Source of the DNA: CAYUYV01 sp964474635
Lineage (GTDB): Bacteria > Pseudomonadota > Alphaproteobacteria > JAJFIK01
DNA: 9,290 nt
Direction: 5' to 3'
Assembly (NCBI GenBank): GCA_964474635.1
Contig: CAYYTT010000156.1
Location: 1 to 9,290, forward strand
Below, piece after piece: positions 1-6,781 of the stretch. Within the stretch, counting starts at the first letter, position 1. Each line of letters opens with the position of its first letter. A program made the position numbers and the translations under genes. A model generated the notes under the pieces. It was not told where the DNA came from, did not search any database, and was given only the letters and a program-made list of their open reading frames with translations.

Positions 1-797
1 CAGATGATCCGTCCCTGGAAGATCATGGCGATCTCGTCGGCGATCTTGCGAGCACTCGCCATATCGTCGGTGATGGACAGTGAGGTCGCGCCAAGTTCCT
101 TCAACCGCTCCACGATGAGTTCGTTGATCACGTCGGCCATGATGGGATCAAGGCCCGTGGTCGGCTCATCAAAGAAAATGATCTCCGGCTCCGTGGCGAT
201 GGCGCGGGCGAGGCCCACACGCTTTTGCATGCCCCCGGACAATTCCGAAGGCTGCAGGACGGCGACTTCCGGGCTCAGGCCCACCTTGCGCAGGGTCTCG
301 ATGGCCACGTCCTTGGCATCGCGCCGGTTCATGCCCTTGCCCTGGATGAGGCCGAACGCCACGTTTTGCCAGACGGGCAAGCTGTCAAACAGGGCCGCGC
401 CCTGGAACAGCATGCCGAACTTGCTCATCATGATGTCGCGTTCGCGCTCACGCAGGGATGTGGTCTCGACACCGTCCACCTTGATGGACCCGCCATCGGG
501 GCGCAGCAGACCAAGGATGCATTTCAGCATCACGGATTTGCCCGTGCCCGACCCCCCGATCACCACAAGCGACTGGCCCCGGGCCACCGACAGGGTGAGG
601 CCATTCAGGACTTTTTTGGGCCCGAACCGCTTGTAGACGCAGGACATCTCGATCTTGGGCAGGCCGGCCTCCGCCGCTCCTCCAAATCCTTGGCCTCCAG
701 CTCTTGCGCCTCCATTTCCGGGGCCTTCAGATCCGGAGGCGCCAGATCCTTGCACGGAGGACGGCTTTTGGTCGGTGACTGTCTGTGAGGGGACCAT
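1..797 (-). CDS. mlaF: MlaF/Ttg2A-type ABC transporter ATP-binding protein (3' end outside window)
   Basis: This is the cytoplasmic ATPase expected to power an MlaE-type phospholipid transporter that moves lipid between inner and outer membrane. 265 residues are visible; the stop lies left of the window. Visible in order: Walker A GGSGTGKS (residues 81-88), Q-loop in MLFQGAALFDSLPVWQN, signature LSGGMQKRVGLARAI, Walker B IIFFDEPTTGLDP, and the C-terminal MASARKIADEIAMIFQGRII typical of the Mla/Ttg2A branch. The H-loop reads SITDDMAS, with Asp244 where His is usual. The ATG at 797 has GGAG 11 bases upstream and begins 30 bases after the mlaE stop. Residues 17-45 are a Gly/Ala/Ser linker absent from E. 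coli MlaF, with atypical codons (eight GGA, also AGA, AAT, TCT), while a +1-shifted frame there has normal GC-ending codons. That hints at compensating frameshifts. The family call is firm; the exact substrate is inferred from family and neighbour. Confidence 0.9.
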   Translation of the reverse strand, partial: MVPSQTVTDQKPSSVQGSGASGSEGPGNGGARAGGQGFGGAAEAGLPKIEMSCVYKRFGPKKVLNGLTLSVARGQSLVVIGGSGTGKSVMLKCILGLLRPDGGSIKVDGVETTSLRERERDIMMSKFGMLFQGAALFDSLPVWQNVAFGLIQGKGMNRRDAKDVAIETLRKVGLSPEVAVLQPSELSGGMQKRVGLARAIATEPEIIFFDEPTTGLDPIMADVINELIVERLKELGATSLSITDDMASARKIADEIAMIFQGRII

Positions 798-827
798 GGC
801 CGATCTTTCTCCGCGAAACGCCAAACT

Positions 828-1631
828 TTACGAGAACAACAGGGAGGTCAGCAGATAATTCGCCGCCAGAATGAGGATGGAGGCATAGACCACGGCAAAG
901 GTCGTCGCCGCACCCACGCCCTGGGCGCCGCCCTTGCTGTGATAACCGTGAAAGCAACCCATCAGCGCAATGATAAAGCCGAACACGGCCGCCTTCCACA
1001 GGCCGGAGGTGACGTCATCCACCTCCAGGAAATCGAGGGTGTTTTTCAAATAGGTGCCCGAGGAAAAGCCCAGCGACTGGGTGCCCACGAGCCAGCCGCC
1101 CATGACGCCGATGATATCCGCGATCAGCACCAAAATCGGCAGACTGATGATGGCCGCGATCAGGCGGGGCGCCACGAGATATTGGAACGGATTGGTGGAG
1201 AGCGTGCGCAGGGCGTCGATCTGTTCGGTCACCCGCATGGTGCCGATTTCGGCGGCGATGGCCGAACTGACGCGCCCCGCGACCATCAGGCCCGCGAGCA
1301 CGGGCCCCAATTCCCGGGTGATGCCCAGGACGACGATGCTCGGCACGATGCTTTCGGCGTTAAAGCGCGAACCACCAATGGAAATTTGCAGGGCCAGGAC
1401 GGCCCCGGTGAAGAGGGCCGTAAGTCCGACCACGGGCAGGGAGAAATATCCGATGCGCACCATCTGCTGGAGGACCAGCGACAGGTAGATCGGTGGGCGC
1501 ACACAGGCGGTCAGCGCTTCGATGGTGAAGCGACCGAGCTGTCCGACCTGCTCAAAAAAGGCCAGGGTGACCGAGCCGATGATGCCGAGCGGATTCCAGG
1601 CCGGCCGGGCCGATACGGATGACTGGGCCAT
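828..1631 (-). CDS. mlaE: MlaE-family ABC transporter permease
   Basis: Inner-membrane permease of the MlaE (YrbE) family, expected to pair with the ATPase encoded immediately downstream and to carry phospholipid in the Mla pathway. The product is 267 residues, near the family's usual 250-270. Visible: an N-terminal amphipathic stretch, several hydrophobic segments (for example SLPVVGLTALFTGAVLAL and FGFIIALMGCF), and the family core GITRELGPVLAGLMVAGRVSSAIAAE followed by GTMRVTEQIDAL, the region that contacts the ATPase in this family. Start choice: a GTG at 1643 overlaps the alr stop as GTGA, but GAGG at 1641-1638 lies 6 bases before the ATG at 1631 and is a much better ribosome binding site, so 1631 is preferred. 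The GTG start would add only four residues. Being embedded in the alr stop, translation is probably coupled to alr. No MlaD-type substrate-binding gene is visible; it may lie left of the window. Confidence 0.93.
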   Translation of the reverse strand: MAQSSVSARPAWNPLGIIGSVTLAFFEQVGQLGRFTIEALTACVRPPIYLSLVLQQMVRIGYFSLPVVGLTALFTGAVLALQISIGGSRFNAESIVPSIVVLGITRELGPVLAGLMVAGRVSSAIAAEIGTMRVTEQIDALRTLSTNPFQYLVAPRLIAAIISLPILVLIADIIGVMGGWLVGTQSLGFSSGTYLKNTLDFLEVDDVTSGLWKAAVFGFIIALMGCFHGYHSKGGAQGVGAATTFAVVYASILILAANYLLTSLLFS

Positions 1632-1643
1632 AGGGCGCCTCAC
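1632..1643 (-). promoter_or_regulatory. Ribosome binding site deciding the mlaE start, overlapping alr stop
   Basis: On the minus strand GTGAGG followed by a 6-base spacer precedes the ATG at 1631. The alr stop TGA (1642-1640) is part of the same motif. This favours the ATG over the GTG at 1643, whose own upstream GGGGAAG is only one base away, and it suggests translational coupling between alr and mlaE. Confidence 0.6.
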
Positions 1644-2902
1644 ACTTCCCCAAGATAGGTTCGGGCGTAGCGGGGGCCCAAACTCGTCAAAATTTCATAA
1701 CCGAAGGTGCCGGCGGCCTCTCCAACCGCGTCCACATCGACCGCTCCGCCGATCAAGGTGACCATGGTGCCAGTCTTGACCGAGTCGGCGGGCACGTCCG
1801 TCACGTCAATGGTGATCAGGTCCATGGAGATCCGCCCGATGAGCGGAACCTGGACGCTGCCGCCCGCCGTTTCAACCAAGGCCGCCGCGTTACCACCCGC
1901 CGCGCGCAGATAACCGTCCGCGTAGCCGGCTGACAAGGTCGCGACGCGCCGCCGGCTTTGGGCCGTGTAGGCGGCGGCATAGCCCACATGGGCGCCCGCG
2001 TCGATCCAGCGGCACTGCAGCACGCGGGCGGTCAGGCGCACCACGGGTGTGAGGGGATTGGCCCGCGCTGCAAAGGGATTGCCGCCGTAAAGAGCGATGC
2101 CGGGGCGCACCATGTCAAAGCGTGCCGGCGGCTGGCCGAGTGCGCCGGCCGAATTGGCAAGGCTGAGGGGCGCGGCCGGCAGGCTTTGCGCGAGCGCCGT
2201 AAAGCGGTCCAGCTGGCGCGCGTTCATGGGATGGTTCGGGTCGTCCGCACACGCAAAGTGGCTCATGATGCCGGCAAGGGGCGTGGCCTCAATGGCCGGC
2301 CGGACTGCCTCCAGTCCCGCCCCATCCAGGCCGAGCCGGTTCATGCCAGTCTCGATCTGGAGGTAGGCGCCCGGCGCATCCGTCCGTCCCGCCACGGCGC
2401 CATGCCAGGCCGTCACGTCGTCCGGTCCGTTCAGGACCGGCGCGATTCTCGTCCTCAACGCCTGCGCCTCGCAGCCTGGTGGCACGCCGTTCAGCACCGC
2501 GACCTCGGCCCGGTCAACGCCCGCGCCCCCCCGGTCGCGCAAGGCCAGGGCCTCGGCGAAGTGGGCGACGAAAAACAGGTCGCAGCCCTCCCGCGCCAGG
2601 CGCCGCGCCACCCGCACCGCGCCAATGCCATAGCCGTCCGCCTTCACGACCCCGGCCGTCCGGGCGCCCCCGCATGCGCTGCGCACATGGCGGTAATTGG
2701 CCGCCACGGCATCGAGATCGATGGTGAGCCAGGCGCCGGCCATCTGCGCCAGCGGGCCTGAGGTGGCGTCGGTCCCTTTGGATGGGCGTGTGTCCGCCCG
2801 GCCACCCGTGCGGGGTTCGGCGGGAGCCACGTCATCGCCAAGGCGGGCGCGCGGCTCGGCGCTTTGTCTGTGTGCGGGGGTGTCGGGCGTGGCGATTTTC
2901 AT
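1640..2902 (-). CDS. alr: Alanine racemase
   Basis: PLP-dependent cytoplasmic enzyme interconverting L- and D-alanine, which supplies D-Ala for peptidoglycan. The alanine racemase fold type III barrel carries the PLP lysine in VVKADGYG (Lys87). Further family landmarks are MNRLGL, SHFACADD, the phosphate/PLP-contacting RPGIALYGG, the catalytic tyrosine in VGYAAAYTAQ (Tyr308, second subunit of the dimer), SAGYADGY and GRISMD. The 420 residues exceed the usual 360-380 because of an Ala/Pro/Arg-rich, probably disordered N-terminal extension of about 53 residues. An alternative start is the ATG at 2743 (MAGAWLTIDLDAV), but it has no good ribosome binding site, and the extension keeps GC-rich third positions, so the upstream start is kept. 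The ATG at 2902 has only a weak AAGG close by and may rely on coupling to a small leader ORF. First gene of the alr-mlaE-mlaF operon. Confidence 0.95.
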   Translation of the reverse strand: MKIATPDTPAHRQSAEPRARLGDDVAPAEPRTGGRADTRPSKGTDATSGPLAQMAGAWLTIDLDAVAANYRHVRSACGGARTAGVVKADGYGIGAVRVARRLAREGCDLFFVAHFAEALALRDRGGAGVDRAEVAVLNGVPPGCEAQALRTRIAPVLNGPDDVTAWHGAVAGRTDAPGAYLQIETGMNRLGLDGAGLEAVRPAIEATPLAGIMSHFACADDPNHPMNARQLDRFTALAQSLPAAPLSLANSAGALGQPPARFDMVRPGIALYGGNPFAARANPLTPVVRLTARVLQCRWIDAGAHVGYAAAYTAQSRRRVATLSAGYADGYLRAAGGNAAALVETAGGSVQVPLIGRISMDLITIDVTDVPADSVKTGTMVTLIGGAVDVDAVGEAAGTFGYEILTSLGPRYARTYLGEV

Positions 2903-2937
2903 CGGCCTTGTCTAGCACGCCCGCGTCGCGGGTTCAT
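2899..2937 (-). CDS. Possible 12-codon Arg-rich leader ORF upstream of alr
   Basis: Minus-strand ATG at 2937 with GGAG five bases upstream (GGAGTGAGGATG) opens a 12-residue frame, MNPRRGRARQGR, with five arginines. Its stop TGA overlaps the alr start ATG in the form ATGA. The ribosome binding site is better than that of alr itself. It could couple or attenuate alr translation. It is too short for coding statistics to help, and it may be chance; no known leader peptide is recognised. Confidence 0.3.
   Translation of the reverse strand: MNPRRGRARQGR
2920..2932. repeat. 13-base perfect palindrome in alr leader
   Basis: CCCGCG-T-CGCGGG, two 6-base arms around one central base, lies 18 bases upstream of the alr ATG and inside the possible leader ORF. 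In mRNA the one-base loop would force opening of some inner pairs, so it could work as a DNA operator or as a small hairpin near the ribosome binding region. Confidence 0.55.
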
Positions 2938-2952
2938 CCTCACTCCCTCGAA

Positions 2953-2985
2953 GGGGCGATCTGCCCCCAAAGAGGGCGGACCGCC
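2953..2985. repeat. Two short adjacent inverted repeats in alr 5' region
   Basis: GGGGC-GATCT-GCCCC (2953-2967) and GGCGG-A-CCGCC (2975-2985) are perfect inverted repeats eight bases apart. Read on the alr strand they would form consecutive small hairpins in the leader RNA if transcription starts upstream of about 2990. No riboswitch family is recognised. Confidence 0.4.
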
Positions 2986-3183
2986 AAAAAGGGGGGCTGC
3001 GACGGGCTGCTTTGTACCCGCTTAACGTGCTGCGAGCGCCGTACCACACAGCCGTTCAGACTGTCACGCGCGTGTCTCACTTTTGCCTTAATAGAAATCG
3101 GTGGGACTTTGCGAACCGGGTATCGGCGCATGCCGCACTGCCGAGAGAGGGTCAGCACAACTCTTGGGACGCAAAGTGACAGG

Positions 3184-3229
3184 TTGGCCAGGCTTCGAGA
3201 GGCCGTCTGACCAGATTTGACCAGGTCAA
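3184..3229. promoter_or_regulatory. Operator-like repeats upstream of the TonB-dependent receptor
   Basis: Three similar 9-mers occur in the same orientation: TTGGCCAGG (3184-3192), CTGACCAGA (3207-3215) and TTGACCAGG (3217-3225). Their starts are 23 and 10 bases apart, about two and one helical turns. The last is part of the perfect palindrome TTGACCAGGTCAA (3217-3229), ending 25 bases before the receptor start. The arrangement looks like a regulator binding site close to the start codon, more suited to repression or translational effects than to activation. The regulator is unknown. Confidence 0.45.
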
Positions 3230-3254
3230 TTCAGGACATTTTGGGGGTTCAACG

Positions 3255-6200
3255 ATGCGTCTGTTCACCAAGCTCGCCATGGGATCGGCCTCCCTGGCGC
3301 TCGCCACCGCGCTGGCCGGACCGGCCTACACGCAGCAGATCACGTCCAGCATGCGCGGCGTGGTGACCGGCCCGGACGGCGCCCCGCTGGTCGGCGCCGA
3401 AGTGACCGTGGTCGACACCCGCACGAACGCTACGCGCCGCACCCGGACTGACAGCAACGGCCGCTTCGCCGCAACCAACCTGACCACCGGCGGTCCTTAC
3501 ACCGTGACCGTGTCCGGCGAAGGCCTGCAGGCCGAGGCCCTGGAAGGCGTGTTTGTGGATCTGAGCAGTGAGCGGCGCCTGACGCTACAGCTTGACGCCC
3601 TGGCCGAAGGTGCGGACGCGGACGAAGTGCTGGTGGTGACCGGCTCGCGCCAGGAAATTTCCTCCGTGGCCCTCGGCCCCAGCTCCAGCTTCGGCCTTGA
3701 AACCCTTGAAGATCTGCCCTCCATCCGCCGCGACTTCCGGGACATCATCCGGATCGACCCGCGCGTCAGCATTGAGCGGTCGGGCGACGATGTGGACCAG
3801 GTCAGCTGTGCCGGCGCCAACAACCGCGCCAACACCGTGACGGTCGACGGTATTCGCCAGGCCGACCCCTTCGGCCTCAACGGCACGGGTTTTGCCGCCA
3901 GGAACGTTCAGCCGGTGCCCTTCGACGCCGCCCGCGAGGTTGCGGTCGAATTCGCGCCCTTCGACGTTCAGTATGGACAGTTCACGGGCTGCGCCATCAA
4001 CGTGGTGACCAAGTCCGGTTCGAACGAATTCTCCGGTTCCCTCTTTGCCGTCTACAACAGCTCAGACCTCACCGGCTCGCAGCTGGAAGGCAATGAGCTG
4101 AACAATCCGGATTTCCGCGATTACAACTGGGGCGCCACGCTCGGCGGGCCTGTCATCAAGGACAAGCTGTTCTTCTTCGTGGCCTATGAAGAAACCCTCG
4201 ATTCCGGGAACCTGCAGTCCGAAGGCCCGATCGGCGGCGGCTTTGCCACCGAACTGCCCTTCCTGACCGTGGAGCAGGCCAACGAGATCCAGCAGATCAC
4301 CCAGGACGTCTATGGCATCGACAATGGCGGTATCGCGACGACCCTGCCTGAGGAAACCCGCCGCCTGCTGACCCGCTGGGACTGGATCATCGACGAGGAT
4401 CACCGCCTCGAATTCACCTACCAGCGCCTGCGCGAACTCAACACGGAAGAAGAATTCATCAACCAGGAAAACTTCGACTTCCTGGGCACCTTCGAGGAAG
4501 AGGGCACCAAGGCCGAGTTCTACTCCGCCCGCCTGTTCTCGCAGTGGACGGACAAACTCTCCACGGAGATCCGGATCTCCCGCGCCGATGTGCAGGACAA
4601 TCAGGGCCCCGTGAACGGCGGCGAAGCCCAGAGCGGCAATCCGATCCCGCGCCTGCGTGTCCTCGTGCGCCAGCCCGGCGTGGACCTGATCGAAGGCACC
4701 GATGACGACATCATCGGCCTTGTCCAAGCCGCCGGCCCGGGCATCTTCCGCTCCGCCAACGAACTCGTGACCCAGACGGACCAGGTGCGGGCACTGGCCA
4801 ATTACAATGTCGGCCGACACAGCATCACGGCCGGTTACGAGCTTGATCAACTCGATGTCTTCAACCTGTTCATCATCAACGCGACCGGCGCCATCCAGTT
4901 CACCAGCGTCGAAAACTTCGCGGCCGGCATTCCGAGCAATGGCACGAACGGCAACCCCTTCGCCGATGCGGAAGATTTCGCATCCGGCAGTGTGGCGGGC
5001 ATCGTCGGCGCCGGCTCCTTCACCGGCGACCCGCGCGATGCGGCCGCCGACTTCAGCCGGGCGATCAACACCTTCTACCTGCAGGATGAATGGGACGTCA
5101 CCGATAACCTCAGTGTGCTGTTCGGTATCCGCTACGACCGCTACAGCAGCGACGTGCCGCTCCTGAACCCGAACTTCGTGGAACGATATGGTTTCAGCAA
5201 CCAGGTCTCCGTGGACGGTCTGGACGCCGTGCTGCCGCGCTTCGGTTTCACCTACGATGTGCCCTACGAGACCTTCGGCAACACGCAGCTGCGCGGCGGT
5301 GTCGGCGTCTTCGCCGGCGGCGATCCGACGGTCTGGGTGGCGAACTCCTTCCAGAATTTCGGCGGCGCCATCGGCGAGGGCAATTCCGGTCAGGCTCCGT
5401 GTACGGACGCCGATCTGCAGGTGATCGACGACAATGGCCGTTTCACGGGCGTGCCCCAGTGCATCACGGCCCAGCAGATCGAACAGGCCTCCGAAAACCT
5501 GGGCGATACCCAGTCCATCGACCCCAATTTCGAGCTGCCCACGGTGATCCGCGGGAACATCGGCCTGACGCATCTGTCGGACTTCAAGGGTGCCGCCGGT
5601 GGCTTCTTTGACGACTGGGTGGTCTCCCTTGACCTTATCGTCAGCCAGTTCCGCAATCCGGCCGACTTCGTGGACCTGGCGCTCGCGGTCAATCCGACCG
5701 AGGGCCTCAACGGCTTCACCATTGATGGGCGCCCGATCTATGAGGCGGTCGACCCGACGCGGGAGGGCTGTAACGCCCAATTCGTGGGTCCGCGCGTTGG
5801 CGGCTTCACCAATGTGACGCCGGCCTGCTTCGGCTCGCGGGACGATGAAATTCAGCTTACGAACGGGGAAAGCTTCCGCCAGATCAGCTTCTCCGCGATC
5901 TTCCAAAAGAATTTCGAGTACACAACGCCCTACCTGCAGACGCCGGCCAATGTGGACCTGACCTTCGGCTACGCGTTCCTTGACGCCAACAACAGCCGGG
6001 CCAACACGTCCTCGACGGCCACGTCGTCCTTCAACAACACGGCGACGTTCGATCAGCAGAATGTGGGTGTGGCGACCTCGAACTTCGAAACCCGCCACAA
6101 TGTGACCGCGGCGGTGACCTTCGAGAACGAGTTTGTGCGGGATTATCCGACCCGCCTGAGCTTTTTCTTCCAGGCGCGCTCCGGCCGTCCCTACAACTAC

Positions 6201-6686
6201 ACCTTCGACGGCAGCTTCTTTAACGGCTTTGAGGCCGGCAGCGACAATGCGCTGCTTTATGTTCCGACGGGCACGAACGATCCGTTCATCAGCCCCCTGT
6301 CGGACCCGGAAGCACTCGCGGGCCTGAACGCCTTCATCGATACCGATGATTGCCTGGCCGAACAGCGCGGCCTGACCTTCGAGCGAAACAGCTGCCGCAA
6401 CGACTGGTTCCTGGATCTGGATATGCGTTTCCAGCAGTCCCTGCCGGGCATCTTCAAGGGTCACGAGACGATCTTCTTCGTCGACGTGGACAACCTGCCG
6501 AACCTGATCACCAGCGAAGCGAACATCTTCCGCCGCTTCAACACGTCCACGATCGACCTGGTGGATGTGGATGTGGACGATCAGGGCCGTTACATCATCA
6601 GCGGCTTTAACCCGGACAACAGCACCTTCATCAGCCCGTCCGCCTCGCTCTGGGCGGTGCAGATCGGTGTGCGTTACCGGTTCTGA
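3255..6686 (+). CDS. Oar-like TonB-dependent outer-membrane receptor
   Basis: Large outer-membrane beta-barrel receptor for energy-coupled uptake of an unidentified substrate; 1143 residues, in the normal range for the Oar-like branch. Layout: signal peptide (MRLFTKLAMGSASLALATALAGPA, cleavage near residues 24-26), carboxypeptidase-regulatory-like beta-sandwich domain (about 33-115; GVVTGPDGAPLVGAEVTV and DSNGRF), TonB-box-like DEVLVVTGSR (123-132), plug (about 135-255; TVTVDGIRQADPFGLN, EFAPFDVQYGQFTGCAINVVTKSG), then a barrel ending in the aromatic VRYRF typical of outer-membrane insertion. All eight cysteines fall into four close pairs (185/246, 716/736, 839/858, 1033/1047), suggesting loop disulfides. 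Codons favour TTC, AAC and GAC, consistent with high expression. It is followed by an intrinsic terminator and a TPR/2OG-oxygenase gene on the same strand. The fold call is firm; the cargo cannot be told from sequence. Confidence 0.95.
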   Translation: MRLFTKLAMGSASLALATALAGPAYTQQITSSMRGVVTGPDGAPLVGAEVTVVDTRTNATRRTRTDSNGRFAATNLTTGGPYTVTVSGEGLQAEALEGVFVDLSSERRLTLQLDALAEGADADEVLVVTGSRQEISSVALGPSSSFGLETLEDLPSIRRDFRDIIRIDPRVSIERSGDDVDQVSCAGANNRANTVTVDGIRQADPFGLNGTGFAARNVQPVPFDAAREVAVEFAPFDVQYGQFTGCAINVVTKSGSNEFSGSLFAVYNSSDLTGSQLEGNELNNPDFRDYNWGATLGGPVIKDKLFFFVAYEETLDSGNLQSEGPIGGGFATELPFLTVEQANEIQQITQDVYGIDNGGIATTLPEETRRLLTRWDWIIDEDHRLEFTYQRLRELNTEEEFINQENFDFLGTFEEEGTKAEFYSARLFSQWTDKLSTEIRISRADVQDNQGPVNGGEAQSGNPIPRLRVLVRQPGVDLIEGTDDDIIGLVQAAGPGIFRSANELVTQTDQVRALANYNVGRHSITAGYELDQLDVFNLFIINATGAIQFTSVENFAAGIPSNGTNGNPFADAEDFASGSVAGIVGAGSFTGDPRDAAADFSRAINTFYLQDEWDVTDNLSVLFGIRYDRYSSDVPLLNPNFVERYGFSNQVSVDGLDAVLPRFGFTYDVPYETFGNTQLRGGVGVFAGGDPTVWVANSFQNFGGAIGEGNSGQAPCTDADLQVIDDNGRFTGVPQCITAQQIEQASENLGDTQSIDPNFELPTVIRGNIGLTHLSDFKGAAGGFFDDWVVSLDLIVSQFRNPADFVDLALAVNPTEGLNGFTIDGRPIYEAVDPTREGCNAQFVGPRVGGFTNVTPACFGSRDDEIQLTNGESFRQISFSAIFQKNFEYTTPYLQTPANVDLTFGYAFLDANNSRANTSSTATSSFNNTATFDQQNVGVATSNFETRHNVTAAVTFENEFVRDYPTRLSFFFQARSGRPYNYTFDGSFFNGFEAGSDNALLYVPTGTNDPFISPLSDPEALAGLNAFIDTDDCLAEQRGLTFERNSCRNDWFLDLDMRFQQSLPGIFKGHETIFFVDVDNLPNLITSEANIFRRFNTSTIDLVDVDVDDQGRYIISGFNPDNSTFISPSASLWAVQIGVRYRF

Positions 6687-6709
6687 TCGGCCGGACGTCA
6701 TGGCAAGAT

Positions 6710-6744
6710 GGAAGGGGCGGGCTTCGGCGCGCCCCTTTCTTTTT
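6710..6744 (+). terminator. Intrinsic terminator after the receptor gene
   Basis: Ten base pairs (GGAAGGGGCG with CGCCCCTTTC, one G-T wobble), a G-G mismatch, two more G-C pairs and a UUCG tetraloop (GCTTCGGC), directly followed by a T-rich run (6736-6744: TTTCTTTTT). It begins 24 bases after the receptor stop and lies wholly upstream of the next gene's ATG at 6779. Strong rho-independent form. Confidence 0.9.
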
Positions 6745-6767
6745 GCGCCGCGGGCCTTTGCGCCGCC

Positions 6768-6781
6768 GGAGAGGGCCCATG
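6768..6781 (+). promoter_or_regulatory. Ribosome binding site fixing the TPR/oxygenase start
   Basis: GGAGAGGG followed by CCC and ATG at 6779 is a good Shine-Dalgarno arrangement. An in-frame TTG at 6743 sits inside the terminator T-run and is rejected as a start. GGGCC (6752-6756) can pair with GGCCC (6774-6778), placing GGAG in a hairpin loop, a possible minor modulation of translation. Confidence 0.65.

Larger units (their letters stand above)
2903..3254. other. Divergent intergenic region, alr leader and receptor promoter region
   Basis: 352 bases lie between two divergently transcribed genes, so promoters for both must lie here. No convincing pair of -35 and -10 boxes could be picked by eye for either direction. 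The alr-proximal half holds three compact inverted repeats (2920-2932, 2953-2967, 2975-2985) and runs of A and G near 2986-2996. The receptor-proximal end holds three TTGRCCAGG-like repeats (3184-3225). The receptor ATG at 3255 is preceded by GGGGG seven bases upstream, a mediocre ribosome binding site. Short open frames through the region lack family signals and are not called. Confidence 0.6.

Noticed and set aside
4..788. Two plus-strand open frames of 187 and 210 residues over the ATPase gene
   Set aside because: They are antisense shadows; the minus strand shows all ABC ATPase motifs in one continuous frame.
939..1622. 227-residue plus-strand frame over the permease gene
   Set aside because: Its composition is His/Gly/Asp/Arg-rich and it is complementary to membrane helices of the MlaE-like protein; no domain is recognised.
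3081..3125. A-T-richer stretch CTTTTGCCTTAATAG as a promoter of the receptor gene
   Set aside because: It is the most A/T-rich part of the intergenic region, but I could not match a properly spaced pair of -35 and -10 boxes, so no promoter is called.
2782..3210. 142-residue plus-strand frame and a 72-residue minus-strand frame across the intergenic region
   Set aside because: No family signal, Cys/Arg-rich low-quality translation, and poor start contexts; more likely chance open frames in a regulatory region.
6743..6778. TTG upstream in-frame start for the TPR/oxygenase gene
   Set aside because: The TTG lies in the T-run of the terminator and would add an Arg-rich tail with no ribosome binding site. 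The ATG at 6779 has a good one.
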